A stretch of DNA of 64,000 nucleotides, from assembly GCF_900142095.1 (NCBI RefSeq), contig NZ_FQZP01000009.1, forward strand, positions 1-64,000. Direction: 5' to 3'. This DNA comes from Thermoclostridium caenicola (GTDB taxonomy: Bacteria; Bacillota; Clostridia; DSM-8532). The notes under the pieces are model-generated. The model saw only the letters and a program-made list of their open reading frames with translations. It was not told the origin of the DNA and did no database searches. Positions within the stretch are counted from its first letter, which is position 1. Every line of letters starts with the position of its first letter. A program made the position numbers and the translations under genes. Positions 16,784 through 26,412 of this stretch are shown here, in pieces.

Positions 16784-17878
16784 TTATTTCCGGTATTTTT
16801 TACGGTAGAAGGGTATTTCAATAACCTTTGCCCGGACAGCCTTGTTCCTGATGATCACGTCAAACTCGGTTCCCGGCTGGCAGTAGCGGCTGTCCATCAT
16901 GGCCAGGCCCAGGTTTTTGCCAAGGCTCGGGGAATAGCTGCCCGAGGTGACAAAACCAATCCTGCTGCCATTGTCCGCGATGTCATAACCGCTTCTGGGG
17001 ATGCCCCTTCCCACCATCTCGAATCCTGCCAGCCTTCTCTTCAGACCCTGGTTGTGCTGGTTCAGCAGGGCATCCTTTCCGATGAAACTGTCTTTGTCCA
17101 GCTTGACAAATGCGCCCAGGCCGGCTTCCAGCGGGGTGATTTCGGCCGACAGTTCATGACCATAAAGGGGCAGGGCGGCTTCAAAACGCAGCGTATCCCT
17201 TGCGCCAAGCCCAACCGGCACCAGTCCCAAGGCGCGGCCCAGCTCAAGGAGGGATTCCCATACCTTCGGCGCCTTATCTGCCGGTATATAAAGCTCAAAG
17301 CCGTCTTCCCCCGTGTATCCCGTTCGGGATACCATGGCCTGAACGCCGCAAACCATCACATCCGGGATAAAAGAGTAGAATCGGATACCACTCAGCGGAA
17401 AATCCGTGACCTCCTGAAGAATCTTCTCGGCATTCGGACCCTGGATGGCCAGCTGCGCCCAGGCATCCGAAACATTGACGGCTTCCACATGGCCTGAAAG
17501 ATGGTCTTTTATCCAGGCAAAATCCTTGTCGGTGTTGGCTGCGTTGACAACCAGGAGATAATGGTCGTCTGCGTATTTATAAACCAGCAAATCATCCACC
17601 ACGCCTCCGTTCTCGTAACACATGGGCGAATAAATGACCTTGCTGTCCGGCGCCTTTGAAAGATCATTGGTGAGAAGCTCCTGGAGAAAAGCTCCGGCGT
17701 CTCTTCCCCTGACCAGGATCTCTCCCATGTGGGACACATCGAAAAGACCGGCAGCCTCGCGCACCTGCCTGTGCTCCTCCAGGATCCCGGTGTATTCCAC
17801 CGGAAGCAGCCAGCCTCCAAATTCAATCATTTTGCCGTTTAAGGCCAGATGGTTATCATACAGCGGTGTTTTCTTCAT
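16784..17878 (-). CDS. gcvT: Aminomethyltransferase (glycine cleavage T protein)
   Basis: 364 residues from the ATG at 17878 (GGGAGG eight bases upstream, N-terminus MKKTPLYDNHLAL as in the family). The open frame runs on upstream to 18076, but that part is the riboswitch and its terminator, so the longer start is rejected. Folate-binding domain: FGGWLLPVEYTGILEEH, FDVSHMGEI, LTNDL, and YTGEDGFELYIP. It releases ammonia and transfers the methylene group to tetrahydrofolate. First gene of the glycine-induced operon. Confidence 0.96.
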   Translation of the reverse strand: MKKTPLYDNHLALNGKMIEFGGWLLPVEYTGILEEHRQVREAAGLFDVSHMGEILVRGRDAGAFLQELLTNDLSKAPDSKVIYSPMCYENGGVVDDLLVYKYADDHYLLVVNAANTDKDFAWIKDHLSGHVEAVNVSDAWAQLAIQGPNAEKILQEVTDFPLSGIRFYSFIPDVMVCGVQAMVSRTGYTGEDGFELYIPADKAPKVWESLLELGRALGLVPVGLGARDTLRFEAALPLYGHELSAEITPLEAGLGAFVKLDKDSFIGKDALLNQHNQGLKRRLAGFEMVGRGIPRSGYDIADNGSRIGFVTSGSYSPSLGKNLGLAMMDSRYCQPGTEFDVIIRNKAVRAKVIEIPFYRKKYRK

Positions 17879-17961
17879 CCATATGCCTCCCTGACCGTTT
17901 ATGCGGCCATTTTTCCGATTGCCGGGATAATGGCATGATGCCCTGAGCATGCCGGGGTAAA

Positions 17962-18002
17962 TAAAAAGGAAGACAACAAAACATAGTCTGTCGTCTTCCT
18001 CT
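17962..18002 (-). terminator. Riboswitch-controlled intrinsic terminator before gcvT
   Basis: Stem AGGAAGACAACA (17967-17978) / TGTCGTCTTCCT (17989-18000) with one mismatch, followed on the minus strand by a T run (complement of A run 17963-17967). It sits between the second glycine aptamer and gcvT, as expected for a transcriptional ON switch in which glycine binding prevents termination. Confidence 0.85.
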
Positions 18003-18228
18003 GTTTTTATGACCTGAGAGTTTCTTACCGCGACCCTTCGCGCAGCCATGCACAAGACTTCACGACGGTCGGGCATTGCTCCTTCGGTGCCCAGGATAAC
18101 CTGCGGCTTTCCAGAGTTTTGTCCGGATACGGTCCTTTAACCTGAAAGCTTCACGACAAACCCGACAATTTGCCGTTTTCTCCTTCGGTGTCTGCCCTGG
18201 GGCAGAGCTCTTCCGCATCCTTCATCCA
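18003..18228 (-). promoter_or_regulatory. Tandem glycine riboswitch
   Basis: Read on the minus strand, two aptamers follow each other. Aptamer 1 (about 18228-18125) has GATGCGGAAGAGCTC, CACCGAAGGAG and GCTTTCAGGTTAAAGGACC. Aptamer 2 (about 18120-18005) has CTCTGGAAAGCC, GCACCGAAGGAGCAA and AAACTCTCAGGTC. The paired CACCGAAGGAG and CTCTCAGG/CTTTCAGG blocks are the signature of the two-domain glycine riboswitch upstream of gcv operons. Confidence 0.95.
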
Positions 18229-18251
18229 AACCGGTATTCAGTTTCATCACT

Positions 18252-18280
18252 ATTATATAACATCCTGAGGGGTTTGTGTA
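18252..18280 (-). promoter_or_regulatory. Putative gcv operon promoter
   Basis: On the minus strand TACACA (18280-18275), 17-bp spacer, perfect TATAAT (18257-18252), ending about 25 nt before the first glycine aptamer. Confidence 0.5.
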
Positions 18281-18299
18281 CCACCCCTTTTTCAGTTGG

Positions 18300-19940
18300 T
18301 TACCATGCAGGTACCAGCAGGGTGTCGCCCGCATAGATCAGATCCGGGTTTTCCAGATTGTTGATCCTGACCAGGACCTCCCAGTTGGTGCCGGTCTTCC
18401 GGGCTATCTTCCAGATGGCGTCCCCTGGCTGGATGACGTATTTGTCATACTTCAGGACCCCAGGATTCTTCTGGATAAAGGCGATCAACGCTTCGTCAAG
18501 GCTTCCGAATTCATTGGCCAGCGGAAGATCGGCAAACGGGTATCCATCTCCGCCGGCAGCCATGAAGTCGTTGGTGGCCACAATGTATTCCCTGTTCGGA
18601 TCGAGTTTTTCACCCTTGACCCATACATAGGTTACCCGCTGACCGGCAGGCTTTGAAGGGTCAAAGAGGTATTCAATATTGCCTACCTGAGGGAATCCCC
18701 CGTTTTGTGCCGGATAAGCTGAAAGCCCGTGCTCAAGGGCGGCCACAATATCGGAGCCCTTCATCTTCTTGGTAACGATGTAGTTGCCGAAGGGCAGAAC
18801 CGTAATGATATCGCCGCGGGTGATCTTTCCTGCCTTAATGCTGGCCCGGATGCCGCCGCCGTTGGTGATGGCCGCATCGGCTCCTGTTTCGGCCAGCATG
18901 GATGCAGTGATGAGATCGGCCAGATTGGTAGGACTGGTGCGGACATGTTCCCTTTCGCCATCAAGGTCGATCTCGCTGGTGGCGATGACTTCGGCAAGGA
19001 TGGGCTGCTGGGCGGCCTTGAAGGCGTCGATGACCGACAGGATACCCTCGTCGGGTGTCAACTCGGCAGCCTGCTCCACAGGATAGAGGGAGCCGGAAAC
19101 GCTATGAATCTTGTTGTTCTGATCAAGGCTTATCCTGACCACGCCTGCATTCTGGATGTAATCCCCTGTCTGCACAATCAGGGTGTTGCCAATCTTCAGG
19201 GGTTCCTTCAGTTCCGAATGGCTGTGACCGTCGATGATCAGATCAATGCCGCTGACCTTCTCAGCCACCAGTTTGCTGGTCTCAATGCTGGATTCGTCAA
19301 GCCCGAGATGGGATACGCAAACGATCACGTCGGCCATGTCGTCCAGCTGTTCCACCATGGCTTTAGCCTCGGCCACCGGATCGGCAAAGGTCAGGCCGAT
19401 TACGTTCTTGGGGTTGGTCTTGTAAGCGGTTTCAGGAGTACAAAGCCCGAAGAAGGCTATTTTAACGCCGTCCCGTTCTATGATGGTGTAGGGTTCAAAA
19501 AGCCTGGAGCCATCGCTTTTCTTCACATTGGCGGAAATCACACCGAATTCTGCCATGGAAGCCAGCTCAAGAAGCCTTTCGTAGCCATAGTTGAAATCAT
19601 GGTTTCCGGGCACCATCACATCATAGCCTACGGCGTTCATGATCTTCACGATGCTCTCGCCCCTGGCAAGGGTAGCGATGGTCTGGCCATGAAAAGCGTC
19701 GCCCGCATCAACAAGAATGGGGTCAACGCCCGTTTCAGATGCCAGTTTTGAAGCCAGGGCAGCCAGTTTTGCATAACCGAGACCCGGGTTCTCATCAACC
19801 CTGGAATGGACGTCATTGGTGTGGATGATGACAATGGATTTGGAACCGGTCGCAGAAGAAGTGCCATTGTCAGCAAAGGCTGCAAAGGAGAACAACAGAG
19901 CAAATACAAGGATGAAAGACAGGGTTCTCAGCTTCTTCAT
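18300..19940 (-). CDS. Secreted 5'-nucleotidase/cyclic phosphodiesterase with C-terminal LysM
   Basis: 546 residues from the ATG at 19940 (AAGGAGGA upstream). Signal peptide (MKKLRTLSFILVFALLFSFA), then the UshA-type metallophosphatase domain with metal motifs HTNDVHSR, DAGDAFHG, GNHDFNYG, CVSHLGLDESS and DGHSHSE, then the 5'-nucleotidase C-terminal domain (TNGGGIRASIKAGKITRGD, ATNDFMAAGGDGYPF). The last 45 residues are a LysM repeat (YVIQPGDAIWKIARKTGTNW...LIYAGDTLLVP) that should tether the enzyme to peptidoglycan. It cleaves extracellular nucleotides to nucleosides and phosphate. Single gene, not in an operon. An upstream open frame to 20093 lacks support. Confidence 0.92.
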   Translation of the reverse strand: MKKLRTLSFILVFALLFSFAAFADNGTSSATGSKSIVIIHTNDVHSRVDENPGLGYAKLAALASKLASETGVDPILVDAGDAFHGQTIATLARGESIVKIMNAVGYDVMVPGNHDFNYGYERLLELASMAEFGVISANVKKSDGSRLFEPYTIIERDGVKIAFFGLCTPETAYKTNPKNVIGLTFADPVAEAKAMVEQLDDMADVIVCVSHLGLDESSIETSKLVAEKVSGIDLIIDGHSHSELKEPLKIGNTLIVQTGDYIQNAGVVRISLDQNNKIHSVSGSLYPVEQAAELTPDEGILSVIDAFKAAQQPILAEVIATSEIDLDGEREHVRTSPTNLADLITASMLAETGADAAITNGGGIRASIKAGKITRGDIITVLPFGNYIVTKKMKGSDIVAALEHGLSAYPAQNGGFPQVGNIEYLFDPSKPAGQRVTYVWVKGEKLDPNREYIVATNDFMAAGGDGYPFADLPLANEFGSLDEALIAFIQKNPGVLKYDKYVIQPGDAIWKIARKTGTNWEVLVRINNLENPDLIYAGDTLLVPAW

Positions 19941-20282
19941 GGGGTTTTCCTCCTTCTTTATTTTTGTAGGACCTGCCTTCATTATACATCCTGAATGTGG
20001 CAAGCGTCTACCAAAGGAATCCAGCCATGCAGAAAAAGCTCTTCCTGTGTTAAAATTTCGTAGAGCCTGAAGAATATGAGGATTTGTCGCCACAAGCCAT
20101 TTAAAGTGGATGGGGAGAATCTGATGCCTGCCTTATTGGCAAAACACAGATTCTTACTGCCTGCAGGGTTGCCTCAAAACAGGCATCCTATTATAATTGA
20201 TATAGTAGTATATTAATATATTTTAAAATAAAGCAAGAAATGATGGGGAAGATTCCTGGGGAGATATGAAGGAGAGATAGCT
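19941..20282. other. Divergent intergenic region between nucleotidase and alpha-glucuronidase genes
   Basis: About 340 bp between two divergently transcribed genes, so both promoters must be here. A very AT-rich stretch at 20190-20232 is the likely promoter zone of the glucuronidase gene, but no clear hexamer pair is visible. GATGCCTG (20123-20130) and CAGGCATC (20180-20187) form a distant 8-bp inverted repeat. Nothing else recognised. Confidence 0.45.
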
Positions 20283-22337
20283 ATGATAAAGCCTGGAGAT
20301 GCCCAAAAGCAGGGCAGGGCATATGATTGCTGGCTGGCCTACCGGCCGCTGGAGAACGCCGTCGCGGACCAATACCGAACGATATGCAAAAAGGTTGCCG
20401 TTGCGGGTCAATCGGCCATCATGGAATCGGCTGTTGATGAGCTGAAAAGGGGCCTGAAAGGCATTCTGGGCGTTGAACCGGAGGTCCTTTATGCAAAATC
20501 CGATACCCGGGCGCTGTTTATCGGATCGGAAAGCGGTGTGGAGCTTACGGCTGATGACATGCATGCGCTGGGTGATGAAGGATTCATCCTGAAAACCTGT
20601 AAAGATGCCATTCTGATAGCAGGTAAGACGGACAGGGGCGTTCTCTACGGCACTTTCGCCTTTCTGCGTTGTCTGCAGGTGGGGATAAAACCGGAGGACC
20701 TCAGCCGCATGGAAAATCCCGCGGCCGGGATCCGCATGATCAACCATTGGGACAATCTGGACGGAAGCATAGAGCGAGGCTATGCGGGTAACTCCATCTT
20801 TTTCAGGGACAATCAATTCATCGCCGACAAAAGCAGGGTTCGGGACTACGCAAGGCTCCTGTCCTCGGTAGGCATCAACGGCATATCCATCAACAACGTG
20901 AACGTCCATGCCCGGGAAACACGGTTGATCACCAGGGAGCTTCTGCCGGAGGTGGCCGAGCTTGCAGGGATCTTCCGCAATTACGGCATATCGGTCTATC
21001 TTTCCGTCAACTATTCCAGCCCCATTGAGCTGGGCGGCCTTTCAACTGCCGATCCGCTGGATAAAGCCGTTCAGGACTGGTGGTGCAAAAAGGCGGCTGA
21101 AATCTATGAATACATACCTGATCTGGGCGGTTTCCTCGTCAAGGCCGACTCCGAGTTCAGGCCGGGACCCTTTACCTACGGCAGAACCCATGACCAGGGC
21201 GCCAACATGCTGGCAAAAGCACTTGAGCCCTTCGGCGGGATCGTGATCTGGCGCTGCTTTGTCTACAATTGCAGGCAGGATTGGCGGGATACGAAGACCG
21301 ATCGCGCCAACGCGGCCTATGACCATTTCATGCCTCTGGACGGGAAGTTCATGGACAATGTGGTGCTTCAGATCAAGAACGGCCCCATGGACTTCCAGGT
21401 CCGGGAGCCCGTCTCTCCGCTTTTCGGCGGTCTGACAAAAACCAACCAGATCCTGGAACTGCAGATTACCCAGGAATACACCGGACAGCAGAAACATGTC
21501 TGCTTTTTGATCCCCCAGTGGAAGGAAGTCCTGGACTTCGAAACCTGGTCCAATGGCCCTGGATCCACGGTGAAAAAGTTGGTTTGTGGGAAGGTTTATC
21601 CGCAAAAACATTGCGGTTTTGCCGCCGTTTCCAATATTGGCGACAACGCCAACTGGACCGGGCATGTGCTGGCACAGGCAAATCTCTACGGCTACGGACG
21701 CCTGACATGGAATCCCGACTTGTCCAGCGAAGCCATAGCTGAAGAATGGATTCGGCTGACCTTCTCCAACGACCCGGAAATTATCGGCACCATCAGCGAT
21801 ATCCTGCTGAAGTCCTGGCTGACCTACGAAAAATACACAAGTCCGCTGGGCATCGGGTGGATGATCAATCCGAACCATCATTATGGCCCCAATGTGGACG
21901 GGTATGAATACTCCCCGTGGGGAACCTACCACCGTGCCGATTGGCGTGCCATCGGCGTGGATCGAACCGTTGCCCGTGGCACGGGCTTTGCGGGAAGGTA
22001 CCACAAACCCAACGCGGACATGTATGAGGATATGGATAAATGCCCCGAGGAGCTGCTGTTGTTCTTCCACCGGGTGGCATACAGACACCGCCTCAAATCT
22101 GGAAAAACCCTGATCCAGCACATTTACGATACCCATTTTGAGGGCGTGGAGGAGGTTGAGCAGTTCCGCGAAAAATGGCTCAGCCTGGAAGGAAAGATCG
22201 ACAGGGAAAGGTTTGAATCCGTCCTGGAAAGGCTGGACATCCAACTGAAGGATGCCAGGGAATGGCGGGATGTGGTCAACAGCTACTTCTACCGAAAGAG
22301 CGGCATACCGGATGAAAAGGGAAGAACCATCTACTGA
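20283..22337 (+). CDS. aguA: GH67 alpha-glucuronidase
   Basis: 684 residues, typical of GH67. Diagnostic blocks: N-terminal domain ([14 protein letters not shown]), [32 protein letters not shown], then the (beta/alpha)8 core with [13 protein letters not shown] (candidate acid Glu 291), [21 protein letters not shown] and the block [20 protein letters not shown] plus [13 protein letters not shown], which hold the family's catalytic carboxylates. No signal peptide, so it is cytoplasmic and acts on imported aldouronic acids, removing 4-O-methylglucuronic acid from xylan oligomers. AAGGAGAG precedes the ATG. No xylanase, xylosidase or transporter lies beside it, which is unusual for GH67 genes. 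Confidence 0.95.
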   Translation: MIKPGDAQKQGRAYDCWLAYRPLENAVADQYRTICKKVAVAGQSAIMESAVDELKRGLKGILGVEPEVLYAKSDTRALFIGSESGVELTADDMHALGDEGFILKTCKDAILIAGKTDRGVLYGTFAFLRCLQVGIKPEDLSRMENPAAGIRMINHWDNLDGSIERGYAGNSIFFRDNQFIADKSRVRDYARLLSSVGINGISINNVNVHARETRLITRELLPEVAELAGIFRNYGISVYLSVNYSSPIELGGLSTADPLDKAVQDWWCKKAAEIYEYIPDLGGFLVKADSEFRPGPFTYGRTHDQGANMLAKALEPFGGIVIWRCFVYNCRQDWRDTKTDRANAAYDHFMPLDGKFMDNVVLQIKNGPMDFQVREPVSPLFGGLTKTNQILELQITQEYTGQQKHVCFLIPQWKEVLDFETWSNGPGSTVKKLVCGKVYPQKHCGFAAVSNIGDNANWTGHVLAQANLYGYGRLTWNPDLSSEAIAEEWIRLTFSNDPEIIGTISDILLKSWLTYEKYTSPLGIGWMINPNHHYGPNVDGYEYSPWGTYHRADWRAIGVDRTVARGTGFAGRYHKPNADMYEDMDKCPEELLLFFHRVAYRHRLKSGKTLIQHIYDTHFEGVEEVEQFREKWLSLEGKIDRERFESVLERLDIQLKDAREWRDVVNSYFYRKSGIPDEKGRTIY

Positions 22338-22364
22338 TACCCTGTCTGTGCTTTTGATATAAAA

Positions 22365-22407
22365 TAGCCCTGCCTTACGGGTAAAGATCCGCGGCGCAGG
22401 GCTTTTT
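22365..22407. terminator. Terminator between aguA and the DUF819 gene
   Basis: Stem AGCCCTGC (22366-22373) / GCAGGGCT (22396-22403) with a long loop, followed by TTTTT on the plus strand. The minus-strand side has only a short T run, so it mainly ends aguA; it may also serve the convergent DUF819 gene. Confidence 0.75.
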
Positions 22408-22416
22408 CCATGCGTT

Positions 22417-23610
22417 TTATGGGAACAGAAGCAATAGTTTTCCCAGGCCGATACCCAGATAATTGCCGATGGCGTAACCCAGGATGCCGCACAGGATTCC
22501 GGGAAGGACGATCTCATCGTTGCGCAGGGCCCTGGCGACGGGCATGATGAAGGCGGGTCCGAAAACCCCTGCCGTGGATGTGATCATCATGGTATGGTAG
22601 TCGATCCCGGCGATCCGGGCCATGATGATATGTAAAATCACTGTCACAAACTGGATGAACAGCAGCATGCCCAACAAGAGAAGCCCGCCGGTAACGGCGG
22701 AAAGATCAAAGCACAGGCCCATGACCACCGAAAACATCAGGATGAAGTACTGGCCTGAGCTGTAGGAACCCGGCGCGGTGCGGACCTTCTTCACAAAGGA
22801 CAGGGCGATACCCAGGGTGGTTACGATCAGCATGATGAAGGCCGTATATTCGCCCAGCTTGGCCAGACCGGTATTGCCATAGCCTGAGGGCAGCAAAAGA
22901 CAGATGCCCATGGCAATGGCCACACAGACCAACGAGAGCAGCACAAATCCGCAGCGGTTCAGGAACATCCTGAAGGGTTTGACGCTTTGCTTCCTTCCGC
23001 TGAAAGCTTCTATGTACCGATGGGTGTCTTCCTGGCTGAAGGTATTACCGACAGGCGTATATTCGGGCAGGACATGCCTCATCAGGCGCGGCATGACGGA
23101 GATCAGCAGAAAAAAGTAAATGCCTCCTCCAATCATATCTGAAGCCTGGAGGAGGAGTATGCGGTCGTTTCCGGAACCCAACCCGTGACCTATGGCGATC
23201 ATGTTGGGCGTACCACCGGTGTAGGTGCCTGTCAGCATAGCGCTGATATGGGCGGCATCAGGAACGGACTGCCTGAAAATGAAGAAGGCCGCAGTGGCGA
23301 TGAGGATGACCGATACGGTGTTCATTGCAAAGGATGCGGCCATGGGACGGGCTAGCTTTTTCAGGGCTGGGATATCGGCAGAGAACAGGATCAGCGGCAT
23401 GGCGGTGCAAACCAGGACCGACGAAAAATCTGAAGCCAGGACGATATCTGCGCCCAGGGCCTTCAAGGGAAAGCTCAGCAACAAGCCAAACAGGTAGCAG
23501 AGAAAAACCGGGCCGAGGGTAGCCAGGAAAGACGACCTGCTCACCAAAAGCATGATCAGCCGCGGCAGAAAGAGAATGATCAGGAACATCACAATAGTTG
23601 AAAGATTCAT
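22417..23610 (-). CDS. DUF819 (YjcL-like) integral membrane protein
   Basis: 397 residues from ATG 23610 (GAAGG upstream); the frame is open to 23715, with an in-frame ATG near 23645 that has poorer support. About ten hydrophobic segments, with the family motif GTYTGGTPNMIAIGHGLG about one third in and a second glycine-rich repeat near the C-terminus (STAGVFGPAFIMPVARAL, LPGILCGILGYAIGNYLG). The two-fold layout is reminiscent of transporters with inverted repeats. I recognise it as DUF819; its substrate is unknown. It stands downstream of the epimerase/dehydrogenase genes but is separated by a strong terminator, so it is probably its own unit. Confidence 0.82.
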   Translation of the reverse strand: MNLSTIVMFLIILFLPRLIMLLVSRSSFLATLGPVFLCYLFGLLLSFPLKALGADIVLASDFSSVLVCTAMPLILFSADIPALKKLARPMAASFAMNTVSVILIATAAFFIFRQSVPDAAHISAMLTGTYTGGTPNMIAIGHGLGSGNDRILLLQASDMIGGGIYFFLLISVMPRLMRHVLPEYTPVGNTFSQEDTHRYIEAFSGRKQSVKPFRMFLNRCGFVLLSLVCVAIAMGICLLLPSGYGNTGLAKLGEYTAFIMLIVTTLGIALSFVKKVRTAPGSYSSGQYFILMFSVVMGLCFDLSAVTGGLLLLGMLLFIQFVTVILHIIMARIAGIDYHTMMITSTAGVFGPAFIMPVARALRNDEIVLPGILCGILGYAIGNYLGIGLGKLLLLFP

Positions 23611-23675
23611 GTTGCAGCCTTCTTTTTCTTTTTTTCTACTCATTCTATCACAACGGATCCGGAAATGACAGGAAT

Positions 23676-23706
23676 AAAAAAACCGGGATCCTGAAGGGAT
23701 CCCGGG
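23676..23706 (-). terminator. Terminator of the epimerase-dehydrogenase operon
   Basis: Perfect 9-bp stem CCGGGATCC (23683-23691) / GGATCCCGG (23697-23705), 5-nt loop, followed on the minus strand by seven T (complement of A run 23676-23682). Confidence 0.9.
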
Positions 23707-23763
23707 ACTAATCATATTTATAAGGAGGATACACTTGAAACGTATATCATGAATGCCTGCTGC

Positions 23764-24633
23764 TCATGCTTCAAACATGCCTTTGAGGAACGCCAGGGAT
23801 TTTTCAGCGTCCCTGTCCAGATCCTCTTCCGTAGCTCCCTGGGACAAGTCGCGCCAGACGCAGATATCTTTTCCCACCTGGCCGCCCATGGTCACAAAGG
23901 GCTCCATGACCACCGGGCCATCATAGCCTATCTGGCGCAGGGCCTTTCCGATCTCCCCCCAGGGAATTCTGCCCTCGCGGGGCGGCTTCCTGTTGGGCTC
24001 GCCCACGTGGACATGGCCCAGGTATTTCCCGGCCTGGAGGATGGGCTCGGTGAACGAATCCTCTTCGATGTTCATGTGGAAGGTATCCAGCATCAGCTTG
24101 ACATTTGGCTTGTCCACGGCGCGGATATAGGCAAGGCCTTCGTTGGTATCGTTGATCAGATAGCCCTCAAAGCGGTTAAGCACCTCCATGTTCAGGGTGA
24201 TGCCATGCCTTTCGGCGATGTCCGCCAGCCTGCGCATGTTCTTAATGCTTCGCTCCAGGTCGCCTGCCTTGTCCGGCTCCCTGCTGTAATCTACAGGCCA
24301 GTAGGCATAAAGCCCACCGCCGATGGAACGTATGCCTGCAATCTCCATTTTTCTGAAGATATCGCTGTAGAAAGCCAGTGCGTTTTCCACAACGGCGGTA
24401 TCCGGAGAGCAGAGGTTGTGCTCAGCCCGGGGGCCATAACCACCCGTCAGGATAATATCGTATTCCCTGGCCGCATCCCGGAGGGTATGGAAATAGGAGT
24501 CGGGCTGTTTGTGAAAATCGCCGCAGCCCACCTCCAGGATGTCAAAGCCCAGTTTTTTGACCTTCTCGATATAGGTGATGAAATCGCCCTTCCATTCTTT
24601 TTCCCAATAGGCGTAAAAGATGCCGTATTTCAT
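23764..24633 (-). CDS. Sugar phosphate isomerase/epimerase, D-tagatose/D-psicose 3-epimerase-like
   Basis: 289 residues, TIM barrel of the xylose-isomerase-like superfamily. It closely resembles the Agrobacterium D-psicose 3-epimerase in layout and motifs: N-terminus MKYGIFYAYWEKEW, metal ligands in EVLNRFE (Glu), MLDTFHMNIEEDS (Asp), GHVHVGEPNRK (His) and VMEPFV (Glu), plus IGGGLYAYWPVDYS. The expected reaction is Mn-dependent epimerisation of a ketose at C3. It follows the zinc dehydrogenase gene by 14 bp on the same strand, and FAD oxidoreductases of the GH-operon type lie next door, so the cluster probably handles an unusual sugar or polyol. Exact substrate unknown. Confidence 0.88.
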   Translation of the reverse strand: MKYGIFYAYWEKEWKGDFITYIEKVKKLGFDILEVGCGDFHKQPDSYFHTLRDAAREYDIILTGGYGPRAEHNLCSPDTAVVENALAFYSDIFRKMEIAGIRSIGGGLYAYWPVDYSREPDKAGDLERSIKNMRRLADIAERHGITLNMEVLNRFEGYLINDTNEGLAYIRAVDKPNVKLMLDTFHMNIEEDSFTEPILQAGKYLGHVHVGEPNRKPPREGRIPWGEIGKALRQIGYDGPVVMEPFVTMGGQVGKDICVWRDLSQGATEEDLDRDAEKSLAFLKGMFEA

Positions 24634-24647
24634 AACGGGATGCCCTC

Positions 24648-25670
24648 CTATTTCTCCATATCGATCATTACCTTCATGGCCTTGTCTTTTTGCTCCTCAA
24701 TCAGCCTGTAAGCACCGGCATAATCAGAGAAGGGTACCCTGTGGGTGATCAATGCGTCAAACTCGATGAGACCTTTACCTACCAGCTCGATGGCCTCCCG
24801 GTAGTCTTCCACTCGGTACATGGCGCTGCCGATCAGGCGCAGTTCATGGTCCTGCACAAATCCCATGTTGATGGGGCACAGATCCGGCACAACGCCCACC
24901 ACAATGATGTCGCTGCCCTTCCGGGCGACCTCCACGGCTTCCTCAAGGGTTTTTGGGCTTCCGATACATTCGAAGATGACATCGGCGCCGTCGCTTCCAA
25001 AGGCGCTTCTGATAGCGTCCCGGAGCGTTGTCTGGGTGGGGTTGACGGTAATCAGGCCGCATTTTTCAGCCACTTTCAGGCGGTAGTCGCTGATCTCGGT
25101 AATGATGACCTTGGCTGCCCCCTTGGCTTTGGCGGTTTGGGCCACCAGGTTGCCGATGGGACCGCCGCCGATGACCACCACGTTCTTGCCGGCAATATCG
25201 CCAAAGCGCCTGACGGCGTGGCATGCCACTGCCAGGGGCTCGATCATGGCACCATGCTCATCGCTCATTCCATCGGGTAGTTTTATGGCCTTTACCGCGT
25301 CCACCACGAAGTATTCGCTGGCCATGCCCGTGGTCTGGAATCCCATGACCTTGAGCTCCTCACAGTCATTGTAAAGGCCGTGGGTGCAGGGATAGCACTT
25401 GCCGCAGACCACCTGGGGCTGAATGGTGACCAGGTCGCCGACCTTGAATTCCGTAACGCCTTCTCCAAGCTTTGTGACCACCGCGGAAACCTCATGGCCC
25501 TGTACAACGGGATAGGAGGTGTAGGGGTGCTTGCCATGCCATACATGGATATCCGATCCGCATACGCCGATCTTCCTGATTTTTACTTCTATCTGGCCGG
25601 GTCCGACCTCTGGTACGGGCACATCCCTGTATTCAATGCGCCCGGGTTCCAACATGATTGCTTGTTTCAT
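24648..25670 (-). CDS. Zinc-dependent medium-chain alcohol/polyol dehydrogenase
   Basis: About 340 residues. GroES-like N-terminal domain with catalytic zinc motif GVCGSDIHVWHG and GHEVSAVV, a complete structural zinc site (Cys at CGKCYPC and later NDC), then a Rossmann domain VVVIGGGPIGNLVAQTAKAKG. It resembles sorbitol/threonine/galactitol dehydrogenases. Start is ambiguous among ATGs at 25679, 25676 and 25670; the last is best spaced from AAAGGA. It is co-transcribed with the epimerase gene, which suggests sequential steps: oxidation of a polyol or sugar to a ketose and C3 epimerisation. The substrate is not determinable from sequence. Confidence 0.88.
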   Translation of the reverse strand: MKQAIMLEPGRIEYRDVPVPEVGPGQIEVKIRKIGVCGSDIHVWHGKHPYTSYPVVQGHEVSAVVTKLGEGVTEFKVGDLVTIQPQVVCGKCYPCTHGLYNDCEELKVMGFQTTGMASEYFVVDAVKAIKLPDGMSDEHGAMIEPLAVACHAVRRFGDIAGKNVVVIGGGPIGNLVAQTAKAKGAAKVIITEISDYRLKVAEKCGLITVNPTQTTLRDAIRSAFGSDGADVIFECIGSPKTLEEAVEVARKGSDIIVVGVVPDLCPINMGFVQDHELRLIGSAMYRVEDYREAIELVGKGLIEFDALITHRVPFSDYAGAYRLIEEQKDKAMKVMIDMEK

Positions 25671-25829
25671 GGACATCATTCCTTTCTTTCATCCGGTTAT
25701 CTATGGCACATGAACCCTTGGAAATGATCACAGCCGGGGTACGCCATAGAAGGCGCGCCCCGTATATCAAAGGCGGGCCGTAATGGGTATGCCTCCGCAC
25801 AGGAGCATCCGGCGGACCTGGCCTGAATG

Positions 25830-26412
25830 CTATTTTGCAGGTTCAAGGATGGCATTGGCCTTGCGGAGGATTGCCCTGACCTCGCTGACATCCACTTCTC
25901 CGGGCAGAATCCCGTGCTTCACGGCGCATGCAGCGCCCACACCGGCTGCATCGCCGATGGCCATACAGGTGGGCATGATGCGCATGGAGCTCATGACGAC
26001 GGCGTCTACCGAGATGCATCTGCCGCTGAACATGAGGTTGTCGATATCCCTGCTGACCAGGCAGCCATAGGGGATGCCATAGGGCTTGATATGCTTGACC
26101 ACGGTGCCCCCGCCCTGGCCGTCGTGGATATCGATGATGTAGGCGCCTAATGCGACCGTATCCTCAGGAACCTGTCCGTCCATGATCTCGTGCTCGGTCA
26201 GTTCCTTCATGCCGACAAAACGCCGGGTTTCACGGACGCCGATGTTGGAATAGATATTGGTGATATAGCAGTTCTCAAAGCCGGGCACATGCTTCTTCAG
26301 GGCCTCCACCAGCCTGGGGATCTGGAGATGTCCTTCGATTTCAGCACGGGTCAGATCCAGCACATTGCTGCCGTCTACTCCCAGGTGCCTGGTACAGTTC
26401 ATGTGGATGGTG
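25830..26412 (-). pseudogene. FAD-dependent oxidoreductase, C-terminal half only
   Basis: About 193 residues that align with the C-terminal 45 percent of the three full-length FAD oxidoreductases to the right: NVLDLTRAEIEGH, FENCYITNIYSNIGVRETRRFVG, IDNLMFSGRCISVDAVVMSS and IGDAAGVGAACAVKHGI. The N-terminal FAD-binding Rossmann half with the GxGxxG motif is absent. The homology stops at about 26400-26412, where the plus strand becomes a sugar-binding protein gene. The formal frame runs to a start at 26432, but those last residues are antisense to the other gene. Truncated by the junction described in findings. Confidence 0.82.

Noticed and set aside
17879-18076. 66-residue N-terminal extension of GcvT
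   Set aside because: The open frame covers the riboswitch terminator and second glycine aptamer; the internal ATG at 17878 has a good ribosome binding site and the family N-terminus.
21042-22517. 491-residue minus-strand open frame
   Set aside because: Antisense to the alpha-glucuronidase, a shadow of its GC-rich codon use; no motif and no ribosome binding site.
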